This document shows, piece by piece, positions 1-10,590 of a DNA stretch of 64,000 bases; positions within the stretch are counted from its first letter, which is position 1, and the number at the start of each line of letters is the position of its first letter. A program made the translations under genes and the position numbers. This DNA is from Musa acuminata AAA Group. Lineage: Eukaryota; Streptophyta; Magnoliopsida; Zingiberales; Musaceae. The stretch lies in NCBI RefSeq assembly GCF_036884655.1, contig NC_088342.1:18763501-18827500 (forward strand), read 5' to 3'. The notes under the pieces are model-generated. The model had not been told where the DNA came from, did not search any database, and was given only the letters and a program-made list of their open reading frames with translations.

Positions 1-701
1 CTTAGTCGCAGTACTCATAGGGGTGTTTATTGCTTTTGAATTATCCATGTTAAATCGTTTTAACAATTCTAATGTATATTTAGATTGGTTAAGAAATATA
101 CCATCACTAAGTTGTTTGATTTGTAATCCTAAAAAGAAAGTTAATTCACCCATTAAACTCATTTCAAATTTATGACTCATACATTTGGCAAATGATTCAC
201 ATAGTGATTCATCCGAAGAGCCAAAAATAATATCGTCAACATAAATTTGCACAATAAGAAAATTATTTTCAAAATTTTTGATAAACAATGTAGTATCAAC
301 CTTGCCTTTGGTAAAATTATTCAAAATAAGAAAGGAACTAAGCCTTTCATACCAAGCTCTAGGAGCTTGTTTCAAGCCATAGAAAGCCTTAGTCAATTTG
401 AATACATGATTAGGAAGAAGAGAATTTTCAAATCCGGGAGGTTGTTCGACATATACTTCTTCGGAAATAAAACCATTCAAGAAGGCACTTTTGACATCCA
501 TTTGAAACAGTTTAAAATTATTACTACTAGTATAGGCAAGGAGCATCCTAATGGCTTCTAATCTTGCCACAGGAGCGAAGGTTTCTTCGTAGTCGATACA
601 TTCTTCTTGGTTGAAACCTTTGGCCACTAATCTAGCCTTGTTTCTAACCATGATACCATTTTCGTCTTGCTTGTTTCTAAAGACCCATTTAGTACTAATG
701 A
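1..701 (-). pseudogene. Copia reverse transcriptase domain, partial
   Basis: This is the reverse transcriptase portion of the minus-strand SIRE/Maximus pol. The catalytic YVDD box is encoded at about 232-243 (minus strand), and upstream the typical conserved RT entry (TKWVFRNK, then NKARLVAKG) is readable. The frame is open to the window edge as far as I can read it, but it is offset by one base from the integrase frame. The join near 702-716 therefore carries a frameshift. The RNase H part lies beyond the left edge. Confidence 0.8.
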
Positions 702-2336
702 CTAAATGGGTCTAGGAACAAGCTTCCATACCTTATTCCTCTCAAATTGATTTAATTCCTCTTGCATTGCAATAACCCAAAAATAATCTTTTAAGGCCTC
801 GTCAATGCATTTAGGTTCGATTTGAGAAAGGAAGGCGGTGTTAGCACAAAAATTCTTGAAAGAGGAACGAGTTTGAACCCCTTTTGATGTTTCTCCTATA
901 ATTAGTTCCTTTGGATGAGCATTTATATACTTCCATTCCTTGGATAAGGAAATTTCGGAAGAAGGTGCATCCAAGTTGCTATTTTGAGGAGGGGGTTCAT
1001 TTAAGTTCAAATTATCAAAACCAAGATCATCATCAAAATCATTTTTCTTTAAATCAGAAACTTCATTAAAAACTACATGAATAGATTCTTTTATTACTAA
1101 GGTTCTTTTGTTAAAAATCTGAAAAGCCTTAGAAACGTAAGAGTAACCAAGAAAGATGCCTTCATCGGATTTAGCATCAAATTTTCCTAAGGCATCCCTT
1201 TCATTCAAAATAAAGCATTTACAACCGAAAACTTTAAAATAGGAAATATTTGGTTTTTTGTTGTTCCATAATTCATAGGGAGTTTTTGATTGGGATGGTC
1301 TTATTAGGACCCTATTCATGATGTAGCAAGTCGTATTTACGGCTTCGGCCCAAAAATACTTGGGTAGACTATATTCATTTAACATCGTTCTTGCCATTTC
1401 TTGTAGGTTTCTATTTTTTCTTTCAACTACTCCATTTTGTTGGGGATTCCTCGGAGTGGAGAAGTTGTGATTGTATTCATTAACTTCACAAAAATTTTGA
1501 AAGTCACGGTTTTGAAATTCGCCACCATGATCACTCCGAATTGATGAAATCATGAAACCTTTTTCGTTTTGAGTGAGTTTACAAAATTTAGAGAAACACT
1601 TGAAACAATCACTTTTGTGAGCCAAGAAATAGGTCCAAGTGTATCTAGTATAGTCATCCACAATTACAAACGCATATTTGCTTCCTCCTAGACTTGTCGT
1701 GTCAATTGGTCCAAATAAGTCCAAATGAATCAATTGTAATGGTCTAGTGGTGCTAATTTGAGTTTTTGGTTTGAAACTAGTTTTTATTTGTTTACCTAGT
1801 TGACATGCATCGCATACTTTGTCCTTAATAAACTTTATATTTGGAATTCCTCGTACTAATTCTCTAGATGAGATCTTAGATATTAGTTTCATGCTTGTAT
1901 GGCCTAGTCTCCTATGCCAAAGCCAAGCATCATCATTTAAAGCGGAGAAGCACATTTCATTACTTAGTTCATCAAGGTTGATGGTGTAGATATTATTTTG
2001 TTTTAATGCAATCATAGTTATGTTATGGTTTGGTTTTTCAATAATACACACATTTGATTCAAATCTAACGATATAACCTTTATCGCATAGTTGACTAACA
2101 CTCAAGAGATTATGTTTCAATCCATCAACTAGTAAGACATCATCAATCGAAAATTTTAATTTGTTACCTATGGTTCCCTTGCCAATGATTTTGCCTTGGT
2201 TGTTGTCTCCGAAGGTGACGTACCCTTCTTCTTTGCTAGTGAGCATAGAGAAATGAGATGGATCTCCAGTCATATGTCTTGAGCATCCACTATCTAGATA
2301 CCATCTCTTGCTCCTAGCTTGTGATGGTGTATATTT
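702..2336 (-). CDS. Copia pol: protease end, GAG-pre-integrase and integrase
   Basis: This is the pol segment of the minus-strand element. [14 protein letters not shown] protease active-site motif lies at about 2270-2305. The GAG-pre-integrase zinc region follows (LWHRRLGH, then CDACQLGKQ). The integrase core shows the DDE residues in [10 protein letters not shown] (first Asp), RSDHGGEF (second Asp) and NGVVERKNR (Glu). The first ATG of the open frame is at 2273, but the frame continues upstream to an in-frame TAG at 2337-2339, so this is a polyprotein internal segment and not an independent gene. The downstream RT is shifted by one base. Confidence 0.88.
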   Translation of the reverse strand, partial: KYTPSQARSKRWYLDSGCSRHMTGDPSHFSMLTSKEEGYVTFGDNNQGKIIGKGTIGNKLKFSIDDVLLVDGLKHNLLSVSQLCDKGYIVRFESNVCIIEKPNHNITMIALKQNNIYTINLDELSNEMCFSALNDDAWLWHRRLGHTSMKLISKISSRELVRGIPNIKFIKDKVCDACQLGKQIKTSFKPKTQISTTRPLQLIHLDLFGPIDTTSLGGSKYAFVIVDDYTRYTWTYFLAHKSDCFKCFSKFCKLTQNEKGFMISSIRSDHGGEFQNRDFQNFCEVNEYNHNFSTPRNPQQNGVVERKNRNLQEMARTMLNEYSLPKYFWAEAVNTTCYIMNRVLIRPSQSKTPYELWNNKKPNISYFKVFGCKCFILNERDALGKFDAKSDEGIFLGYSYVSKAFQIFNKRTLVIKESIHVVFNEVSDLKKNDFDDDLGFDNLNLNEPPPQNSNLDAPSSEISLSKEWKYINAHPKELIIGETSKGVQTRSSFKNFCANTAFLSQIEPKCIDEALKDYFWVIAMQEELNQFERNKVWKLVPRPI

Positions 2337-3200
2337 CTACAAGAAGGGATTATTTTTAGGTACCCATTTCCTTTTGGGTGCCTTAAAAACTGATTTAACT
2401 TGTTCATCATATTGCATAGAATTGATCATGGTTCCTTTAGGAACCCAAATTAGTTTATTCGGACTAATTTTCTTGAATGGACATTTATAAGTTTTATGTC
2501 CATATTTGCAACAAAAGTTGCAATTGCTTTGGTGCCGAACATGTAAAACAGGGCCTTTAATGAAGGTGGTTGGATTTTGGTGAGGACTTCTCACAAATCC
2601 GATTCCACTTCTTTTAGAAACGTGACCCTTATTTGTAAGGATCATGTTCAAAGACTTACTACCAACCTCGAATTTCTTCAAGGTGTCCTTAACTAGCAAG
2701 TTCTCCTTTTGGAGAGTTTCTAGATCATGGCATTTTATACAAGGAGCTAAACTATCATGATATTCAGTCTTTAATTTATCGACATCACAAGTGAGACTAT
2801 CATGCTCCTTTTTTAGCAATTTGTATTTTCAACTAATTGTCTTACATTCATCAAATAACTCATGGAAGGCATTTAATAATTCATGATAAGGTAAATATGT
2901 ATCAATTAAATCTGTTACCTCTTCTCCGATGGCCATTAGGGCCTAATAAGCAACTTGCTCGGTGTTGGACTCCTCTTCTTCGGACGCACTTGAATCATCC
3001 CACGTTGCCTTGAGCGCCTTCTTCTTTGATGTTCTCTTTTTGGCTTGAGGACAATCGTTCTTATAGTGTCCTGATTTTTTGCACTCATAGCAAATCACTT
3101 GGTCCTTCTTGTGTTCAAATTTATTTTTTGTATTATTTTTAAATTTGTTCTTTCTTAAATATTTTTTTAAATTTTTGAGTCAAAAGTGCAATGTCATTGC
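2337..3200 (-). pseudogene. Copia gag C-terminal region with two CCHC knuckles, broken
   Basis: This is the C-terminal gag of the minus-strand element. One zinc knuckle (CYECKKSGHYKNDC) is encoded near 3050-3095. A second (CNFCCKYGHKTYKC) is encoded near 2480-2525 inside a 160-residue open frame (2337-2819) with a predicted coiled-coil-like stretch. The segment is separated from N-terminal gag by a frameshift near 3190-3208 in an A/T-rich run. It is separated from protease by an in-frame TAG that a single C-to-T change would explain. Confidence 0.75.
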
Positions 3201-3207
3201 TACTGTC

Positions 3208-3921
3208 CTAATCACTTGATGTTCCTTTCAAGTGATCTTCTTGTGATGTGAGTGTCATATCCTTCCTGTTCTTTGGAAGGGGGTTCTCAAGCTCGTCATG
3301 AGCTTGACATGTCATTTCGTAGGTTATTATAGACCTAATAAGTTCTTCAAGAGGGAATGTTTTAAGGTCTTTGGCCTCTTGAATGGCCGTAACTTTTGGA
3401 TCCCAACTTTTAGGGAGGGATCTTAAGATTTTAATTACTAGTTCAAAGTTAGTAAAATCTTTACCAAGAGCTTTGAGTCCATTGATGACATCCGTGAACC
3501 GGGTGTACATGTCTCCGATGGACTCACTTGGTTTCATTCGGAAGAGTTCGTAAGAGTGCACAAGGATGTTGATTTTGGACTCTTTCACTCGGCTAGTGCC
3601 TTCATGAGTGACCTCGAGAGTTCTCCAAATATCAAAAGCTGAAGCACAAATTGAAACACGATTAAATTCATTTTTGTTTAGTGCACAAAACAAGGCATTC
3701 ATAGCCTTTGCGTTTAAAGCAAAAACCTTCTTCTCCGATTCATTCCATTCGCTCATCAGAAGAGAAGATTTTTGAAATCCGTTTTCGACAATAGTCCAAA
3801 GCTCGAAATCCATGGAAATGAGGAAGATCCTCATACGAGTCTTCCAATAAGTATAATCCGACCCATTAAACATGGGTGGACGTGTGATAGAATGACCCTT
3901 ATGTATGCCAGAGTAAGCCAT
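3208..3921 (-). CDS. Copia gag, N-terminal nucleocapsid precursor
   Basis: This is a 237-residue gag protein fragment of the minus-strand SIRE/Maximus element. It begins about 50 bases downstream of the primer-binding site, at the expected first ATG. It contains the UBN2-type gag fold signatures (FNGSDYTYWKTRM near the N-terminus; a ...IWRTLEVTHEGTSRVKESKI... stretch in the middle; LRSLPKSWDPKV towards the end). The gag of the two gag-only elements at 9.6 kb and 25.7 kb is clearly homologous, which ties those elements to this lineage. It is truncated by frameshift before the zinc knuckles. Confidence 0.88.
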   Translation of the reverse strand: MAYSGIHKGHSITRPPMFNGSDYTYWKTRMRIFLISMDFELWTIVENGFQKSSLLMSEWNESEKKVFALNAKAMNALFCALNKNEFNRVSICASAFDIWRTLEVTHEGTSRVKESKINILVHSYELFRMKPSESIGDMYTRFTDVINGLKALGKDFTNFELVIKILRSLPKSWDPKVTAIQEAKDLKTFPLEELIRSIITYEMTCQAHDELENPLPKNRKDMTLTSQEDHLKGTSSD

Positions 3922-3954
3922 CTCTCTTGGGTATCAAACCAAATATGAGAGTGA

Positions 3955-3973
3955 GCTTGGCTCTGATACCAAT
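3955..3973 (-). other. Primer-binding site (initiator tRNA-Met type)
   Basis: Reading the minus strand, the LTR end is followed by ATTGGTATCAGAGCCAAGC. This contains TGGTATCAGAGC, complementary to the 3' end of plant initiator tRNA-Met, as is usual for Copia elements. Confidence 0.85.
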
Positions 3974-5171
3974 TGTTAGGATTGGAGCGGCACTAAGAGG
4001 GGGGGTGAATTAGTGCAGCGGATTAAAACGTCGGTTTTGATAAATCTTTCGTACGATAAAAATCGAACTCGGAAGTGCTTAACTTGAAAGCGTATTCGTA
4101 AAGTTGTGCAGCAAAGGTAATGAGGAAATAAAGCACGTAAGAAGGTTTGCAGTAATGTAAATAGCAATAATGAAATGCAAACCAGAGGTCACGTCGATTT
4201 TAAAGTGGTTTGGTCAAATGACCTACATCCACTTGCGAGGCCCTCTTCGATGAGGCTCCCACCTTCCACTAGCAAATCTCTTGAAGGAGAAGGGCAAATA
4301 CCCCTCTTACAACTCTTTACAAGCGGTTCACACTCTTACAAATTTTCAGTAAGAAAGAAGGAGGTGAACACTCTAGCAAATTGAAACCAAGACTTGCTAT
4401 GACTTTTCTAAGACCTTTCTCTCAATCAATTGCTTCTCAAAAAGTTGTTATCTCAACTGAGATTTGAAGGGTATTTATAGGCCTCAAGAGGATTCAAATT
4501 TGGGCTCCAAAATTTGAATTCTCTTTGGTTCCCGATGTTGGCGGTGCCACCGCCTGTCAGTGTCTGACACTGACAGTGGACTGGCGGTGCCACCGCCCAG
4601 CCAAGTGGTGCCACCGCCTGGCTCTCGGGTGCTGGGCGGTGCCACCGCCAGACCCTTCGGTTCACTGGTCGGGCTTTAAATTTAGCCCAAACCAAGTCTA
4701 ATTTTGGGCCCAGTTGGCCCCTAACCAGGATATAGGATTATCTCTTAATCCTAGTCATAATTACATGTGAATTACATAACTAAAAACATCATAAGCAAGT
4801 TTTCAACCGCGAACGTCGAGTCTTGTTCGGCGAGCTTTCCGACGAACTTCTTCCAACGGATTCCCAACAAGCTCCCGATCTTGTGATGACTTTAACGAGT
4901 AGCCGAGCCTTCTCGATGATCTCCGCGAACCTCCGACGATCTCTTCGGTGAACTTCCGAAAATTCCGACAGGTTCCCGATTTCTTCTCGGTTGGTTCCGG
5001 CAGCATCTCCGATGATTCTTCGGTCTCTTAAACGTCCATCGAACTTGACTCCGGTATTCTTGCTTTATGTTTTCTGGTTATCGTAGTTAATCCTATACAC
5101 TTAACTCAATAATATGGATTAGATCAATTAACCTATCAATTGATTTTATCATCAAAATCCGAGATTCAACA
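3974..5171 (-). repeat. 5' LTR of the minus-strand SIRE/Maximus element
   Basis: This is a 1198-bp LTR with TG...CA termini (minus-strand reading TGTTGAATC... to ...CCTAACA). The left end abuts the primer-binding site. The right end at 5171 abuts DNA belonging to another LTR. It contains the GGCGGTGCCACCGCC-type motif cluster at about 4540-4655 and a TATA box at 4471-4480. It is recognisably related to the LTRs at 5172, 8555, 12045, 13812, 13950, 24137 and 28658. Confidence 0.9.
4471..4480 (-). promoter_or_regulatory. LTR TATA box
   Basis: The minus strand reads CTATAAATAC. The same CTATAAATRCCC box sits at the equivalent place in the related LTRs (5471-5480 and 9029-9038 plus strand, 12551-12560 minus strand, 25142-25151 plus strand). 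It is likely the core promoter of the LTR family, with R beginning shortly downstream. Confidence 0.6.
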
Positions 5172-6010
5172 GTAATTGGGTTTGGATTTGGGCCAACCCA
5201 ATTAGGGGCTAGTTGGGCCCATATAAGGACTGTGTTGAGCCCAATGAGAGGCCCAAATAGTGCCCCAAGAAATGGCACCGTCGTGGCATAGTCTTCGAGA
5301 CTGTGTCAGGTAGTGGTACCGCTAGACTGGGTTATTGTACCATCCAGTGCAGTGTTAGTGTCAGACTGACACTGGCGGTGGTATCGCCCAGCGCAGGCGG
5401 TGGTACTACTCGTGTCCGGGAAACCTAGGATGAGATGTTTTTAGGCTCCAAGTTTGAATCAACTTGAAGCCTATAAATGCCCCTCTCATCCCTGGTTAAA
5501 AGACACAAGCATAGAGAGTTTAAAAGTGAAGAAACGCTGTTGTAATCTCTTTGGAAATTCCCTCCTCCACTCTAAGTTTAGAATTCTGTAAGAGAGGAGT
5601 GTGAGTGCTTGTAAGGGTTATCTCCTAAACCCGGTAAAAGGAGAAGAGGGGTGTAAGAAGGAGGTCAATCTTCGCCTATTAAAGGAAGATCAATAGTAGA
5701 TGTCGGTAGCCTCGACGGAGGAGGAATCGGCCGAGTGGATGTAGGTCACGACAACCGAACCACTATAAATTTGGCGTGTTCTCTTGTTTGCATTTACTTC
5801 CTGCCATTTATATACTGCAAACTGAATCTTTACTTGCATATTGCATTCACTTCATAAACGTATGCTTTCAAATTTAAGTTTCTGAAATCATTTTCAACGT
5901 AAATAGATTTTATCATACGAAAGTTTTTGAAGACGTGATTTTACCACTACACTAATTCATCTCCCCAACCCCCCCCCCCCACCCTCTTATTGTCGACCCC
6001 ATTCCTAACA
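5172..6010 (+). repeat. 3' part of a plus-strand SIRE/Maximus-related LTR
   Basis: This is colinear with the second half of the full LTR at 24137-25667, from GTAATTGG(G/A)TTTGGATTTGGG through the TATA box at 5471-5480 to the end ...CCTAACA at 6010. The first roughly 700 bases are absent because the minus-strand element at 1-5171 interrupts it. What follows 6010 has no primer-binding site, so this is the outer end of a 3' LTR or of a solo LTR. A C-rich run at about 5969-5982 replaces the usual short C tract near the LTR end. Confidence 0.8.
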
Positions 6011-7690
6011 CATTCAACTCAACACTCTGAGGCTAATTTATATATCGGACTTATCGAGCTCCGATGCAAATTGCCATAATTCTTTGAACAAGTACTCATT
6101 TGTGTTTCGAAGGAAGGGGCCTTGCCAACATCCTCCGCGTGCCTCCATGTGCCTTCTCTCGGTCACCACTAGCCACCCATCGTGCCCTTTCACATCATTC
6201 CATGTGTTCCCCAAATAGCGTGAAAGTGTTCATTCATATTTATGAGCCCATATATATATATATATTATAGTATCGTCATACAAGAATGATGATCGAAAGA
6301 TATTAAATGATAACTTACAATGACAAGTGACATATGATAGATCTAGCTCATAACGTATGTCACCATGTCGCCCACTACGATGTTGGCTGCCATTGTGAAT
6401 GACACCCGTTTCGATCCTAACGAGTACCACCATACCTTGTAGGTCACCTCTCTCATGAAACATGACATCACGAAGATGGAGAATGGGTGGCAGGAGCAAT
6501 TAAGATAGTCTATATAGCCCTTTTGCACCCGTTTTCTCTCTCCGACCAGCTTGTCGAGGATGAGGACGAGAGAAAGCTAGACCACTACGTCGTAGATGCG
6601 GCGAATGCGGGTGTAGGAGAGGACGAAATGGGAGACAATGGGGATGAAGATGCCTATGAGAAGAAAGAGAGACCAAAAGAGTATTGCATGCCTAGAGTCA
6701 GACTGATCAACACACATCCACCTAAGATAGGATCGGAAGCTCCTAAGCTCATCGTTAGCATGGGAGAGGTTATGAGTTTATAACGCCCTGCTAGGTAACA
6801 GTGACTCGATGTTGCTGTTGGTGGTCGCTTCCACAACGACGTCTCCTCTCGTCATTGATGGAGATTTTAATTTTTTTTTAACTTAAATTATACGCGTCAT
6901 TATATTAATGATTTATTATGAGTCAACATCCCACGTAAACAATCTCAGACATATGTTAACTCAAACTTGACGGAAATGGTTTATATGCTACGTTTTTTAA
7001 AATATAAAAATTATTTTAGGCATGAGTAAACCATAAAAGCTTTAGTGGTCCATGACTAAAACCATAGGAGCAAAAATGAATCTTATTTTTTTTTAATTTA
7101 AATTATATTATTATTATTTAATAATTTATTATAAGTTAACTAAGTGTTTCTAAAATAATTTTAACACTTATGATATAAAATAATTTATTGTAAGTTGACT
7201 AAAATGACTGTGTTAAAATCGGCCTAACCCTTTTATCTAAAACAAGTAATCCCCTTACGCACCTCGGTGTCATGAAACCTAACGCGAGTTTCGATACGAT
7301 CCTATCAAGTTCTGGGATGCTCTTGGCGTGTGCCTTGATCCCCGGCACGCAGTGCTGCCAATCTTTCACATGATTCGACATGAGCGAGTCTATTTCGCCA
7401 AGGCACGTGGGTCCGCCAAATTGCATGCACACCCCATGATGCGCAGTAATCTAATGGCTCAACATCGCCACGCCCACCCACGTGAATAGCCATATTTGTT
7501 ATACTCCCAATCAACAAGACGGCTTTTGGATTCGCCGTAATCTAATGGCTCAACATCGCCACCGTCGAGTAACCGCGTACCCCATCAAACCTGCGCACAT
7601 TAATATTGTAGCAAGTCTCACATCATGCCACACAATTAGCCTACCAAAACCCACGGTTTTGTTGACCTGATTGATAACTATGTCCTGGCT
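6011..7690. other. Intergenic DNA upstream of the AMT2 exon
   Basis: No gene is convincingly supported here. An acidic 98-codon plus-strand frame (6487-6783) has no recognised domain. A 26-bp direct repeat (7446-7471 and 7537-7562) and a TATA duplication lie close to the transporter exon and are listed separately. Two AT-rich stretches (6850-7200) separate these parts. Confidence 0.5.
7446..7562 (+). repeat. 26-bp exact direct repeat, 91 bp apart
   Basis: GTAATCTAATGGCTCAACAT followed by CGCCAC occurs at 7446-7471 and again at 7537-7562 without a mismatch. The sequence between the copies is not repeated, so this is not a simple tandem duplication. It lies 240-360 bp upstream of the AMT2 start codon. 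Confidence 0.85.
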
Positions 7691-7777
7691 ATGTATTATA
7701 TAAATCTCTTTTCAGCTTCTCTTTTCAGCTTCTCGTCGTCCAAGTCCCACATGTCCTGGCTATGTATTATACAAATC
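7680..7777 (+). promoter_or_regulatory. Duplicated TATA region upstream of AMT2 exon
   Basis: ATGTCCTGGCTATGTATTATA followed by YAAATC occurs at 7680-7706 and 7751-7777, offset by 71 bp. The first copy contains a good TATA box (TATAAAT, 7699-7705) about 100 bp before the start codon. The second copy has TATACAAAT, which spoils the box. The first copy is therefore the likely core promoter, and the in-frame ATG at 7691 that overlaps it is probably not the start codon. Confidence 0.55.
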
Positions 7778-7804
7778 CTGCCTTCAACCTTTGTCACCAC
7801 CAGC

Positions 7805-8446
7805 ATGGCCATTCCGCTAGCCTACCAGACAAATCTCCCGGCGGCGCCAGAATGGCTCAACAACGGCGATAACGGGTGGCAGCTCGCGGCGGCGACGCTG
7901 GTGGGGCTACAGAGCATGCCGGGGCTGGTGGTGCTCTACGGGAGCATTATCAAGAAAAAGTGGGCTGTAAATTCAGCCTTCATGGCCCTAGACGCCTTCG
8001 CCGCCACCCTCATCATCTGGGAGCTCGTCGGCTTCCGCATGGCCTTCGGCGAGCGACTCCTCCCTTTCTGGGGCAAGGCCGGCCCCGCCTTCGGCCAGGA
8101 CTACCTCCTCCACCGCGCCAAACTGGCGGCGACTACCCACTTCTTCCGCAATGGCACGATGGAGAACGAGATGATCGAGCCGTTCTACAGCATGGCCTCC
8201 CTCGTCTACTTCGAGTTCATGTTCGCGGCGATCACGCTCATCTTCCTCGCCGGCTCGGTTCTCGGTCGCGTGAACATCAAGGCTTGGATGGCCTTCGTGC
8301 CCCTGTGGCTGCTCTTCTCCCACACCGTCGGTGCTTTCACGCTCTGGGGAGGAGGATTCCTCTACCACTGGGGAGTCATCGACTACTCCGGCGGCTACGT
8401 CATCCATCTTTCTTCTGGGGTCGCCGGATTCACGGCCGCCTACTGG
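7805..8446 (+). CDS. AMT2: AMT2-type ammonium transporter, first exon only (gene truncated)
   Basis: This encodes the N-terminal 214 residues of a plasma-membrane ammonium transporter of the plant AMT2/AMT3 (MEP-like) group, in frame from ATG 7805. Family features are [21 protein letters not shown] in the first membrane helix, the [13 protein letters not shown] loop, [14 protein letters not shown], and the signature [24 protein letters not shown] with the pore-lining first histidine. GC content is much higher than in the flanks. The exon ends at TACTGG|gtaata, where AMT2 genes are known to have an intron. Full-length AMT2 proteins are about 480 residues. The later exons do not occur anywhere in the window, because retroelement DNA begins near 8555. 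Without them the product would lack half its helices. Some substitutions in the first half (for example ALDAF and WELVGF) look unusual. Confidence 0.85.
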
Positions 8447-8554
8447 GTAATACATTATTTACGTATAACTCATTCAATAACAGCTATATATATATATAAT
8501 TAAAAAATTACAAAAAATGAAACACCTACAGTTTGAACAACAACGAGTTTTCCT

Positions 8555-9547
8555 ATAGAGCTGTAGATAGTTGCTTTGTGCCAAGCCAGAGGATTGGTTG
8601 ATGTGTCAGCATAAGGCTTTGTGCCATGAGTTCGGGCATTGGGTCTAGAAGAGCGAACATTGTGCCAAGAAGATTGGAGTTACAAAGGTCAATATGTCGA
8701 TTGGGCAAAAGGTCATAAAAGAGGATGATGCACCGAATGATTGGACGAAGCGCCGATGAACTAATAATATGCCGGATAACATATGACTAATACTTTATAA
8801 TAATTGTCTATATCAAAGTAGTTTTAAGTTGTAATTGGGTTGGAATTAGGCCAACTCAATTGGGGAGTCATTGGGCCTGAATTAGGACTAAATTGGGCTT
8901 ATTGTTTGGCCCATTTAGTGTTAGTGCTGTAGATGATAGTACCGCCCAGCACAAGCGATGGTACTGCTAGGACCCGGGAAACCTAGGATGAGACCTTTTT
9001 TGGCTTCATTTTTTAAGCCATTTGGGGTCTATAAATACCCTAAATATTTCTGCTTGGCCCAACATGAAATTGAGTTTAAAAAGGGGGAAAGAATCTTTGT
9101 GAAAAAAAGTTATAAATCTCTCTTAGTATAGAGTCACCTCTTCATAGTATTTAGAAGTTCTTCTAAAGAGAGAAGTGAGGTCTAAGTGTAAAAGAGAAAA
9201 GTGTAAAGGTTCTCTCATGAACCTGTGAAAAGGAAAAAGAGTTGTAAGGGTAGTTGATCTTTGTCTGTTGAAAGAAGATCGATAGTGGAAGCCAATGGCC
9301 TCGAGTGAAGAGAAATCAAGAGTGGATGTAGGTCATGACAACCGAACCACTATAAAATTTGTGTATCTCTCTTTCTCTACTTGTTTACTTATTTTCTAAC
9401 TGCTTTATCTGCTCAATACTACTCTTGCAAATGTTTTAAGTTTAAACATCTTTCTGATACGATTTCATTGAATGAAGTTTTCAATCGATGTGATTTTACG
9501 AAAGCACTAATTCACCCCCCCCTCTTAGTGCCGACTTCGTCCTAACG
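8555..9547 (+). repeat. 5' LTR (5'-truncated) of the gag-only element
   Basis: This matches 15871-16734 over its whole length (for example GTGCCATGAGTTCGGGCAT and GATTGGACGAAGCGCCGATG). It contains a TATA box at 9029-9038 and ends ...GTCCTAAC(G) before the primer-binding site. The TGTTGAATC start is absent, so the boundary with the AMT2 intron is a deletion junction, not an intact integration end. Confidence 0.8.
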
Positions 9548-9589
9548 GTTAGTATTAGAGCCAAGTTTTTCTTGATTGGATTAACACCC

Positions 9590-10590
9590 AAAAGAGATAG
9601 CTTATTTTGGCTTTCAAGAGGGTCTTTTTACCACCCATCCTCCTATATTCAATGTGACCGACTATACTTACTGAAAAACTCGGATGAGAGTTTTCTTGCT
9701 TTTTTTGAACTTTGATTTATGGAATATTGCTGAACTTGGTTTTCAAACCCCCTCTAAACCTATGAATGAATGGATTGACTTTAAGAAAAAAATATTTTCT
9801 TTAATGTGAAAGCTATGAATTCTTTATTTTGATCTTTGGATAAAAACAAGTTTAATTGTATTTTGACTTGTGAAATTGCATATGACATTTGGCATACTCT
9901 TCAAGTCACACACAAAGGCACAAGTAGGATTAAAGATTCTAAAGTTAATCTTTTGATGCATGATTTTGAATTATTTTGTATGAAACCAAGCAAAACCATT
10001 GGAGATATATACACCCGTTTTACGGATGCTGTCAATAGTTTAAAAGCACTTAGTAAAAGTTTTTTGAATCTTAAACTTGTTAATAAAATTTTACATTCTC
10101 TTCATAAAAACTGAGATCCAAAAGTAACTACCATTCAAGAAGCAAAGAACATAAATAATTTTTTGCTTGAAGGATTTATCAGGTCTTTAATGACCTATGA
10201 AATGAGTTGTATGGCATAAGACGAATGTGAGAACAATCTTCCAAAGAACATGAATGATTTGATAGTTAGAACAAAAGAAGACCACTTGAGCAAAAGCTTA
10301 AGTGGTGACATAGAACTTTTGACAAAAAAAATTTTAAAATGTTCATAAAACAAGAATTAAAAAATAAAAATGAACTAAAAAGGGATACAACCACTTGCTA
10401 TGAATGCAAAAAGCCAGAGCACTCTAAAGATGAGGGTACAAAATTGAAGAAGAAGTTACCTAAGAAGAAGACACTCAATGTGACTTGGGATGCCTTGGTG
10501 GCTTTTGACAACTACTCTTTGGTAACTTCCGACAACGAGATAAGTGACTTAACCAAAACCCCTTTATTTTACTATAAAATTACTTGATGC
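9590..10590 (+). pseudogene. Decayed Copia gag of the gag-only element
   Basis: The homologous gag is readable in pieces, such as 9836-10114 (DIWHTLQVTHKGTSRIKDSK, then LLMHDFELFCMKPSKTIGDIYTRF). A degenerate zinc knuckle lies at about 10393-10435, where CYECKKPEH is kept but the last cysteine is lost. Stops and frameshifts separate the pieces. After 10590 no pol homology can be read, although pol should follow directly in an autonomous relative. Confidence 0.75.

Larger units (their letters stand above)
1..5171 (-). mobile_element. SIRE/Maximus-type Copia LTR retrotransposon, 5' part
   Basis: This is a minus-strand Ty1/Copia element read from its 5' LTR (3974-5171) leftwards through primer-binding site, gag, protease, integrase and reverse transcriptase, and it leaves the window at base 1. 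The order PR-INT-RT defines Copia. The 1.2-kb LTR, the gag beginning with an ITRPPMFNGSDYTYWK-type motif and two separate CCHC knuckles fit the SIRE/Maximus lineage. It carries one nonsense codon between gag and protease and two apparent frameshifts, so it is probably inactive. The right LTR edge ends exactly where a plus-strand LTR fragment resumes (5172), so it inserted into an older LTR. The second LTR and the matching target duplication lie outside the window. Confidence 0.9.

Noticed and set aside
6487..6783. 98-codon acidic frame on the plus strand
   Set aside because: No recognisable domain and no splice or promoter support; left as part of the intergenic description.
7876..8499. 207-codon frame overlapping the AMT2 exon
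   Set aside because: Arg/His-rich shadow in another frame of the transporter exon.
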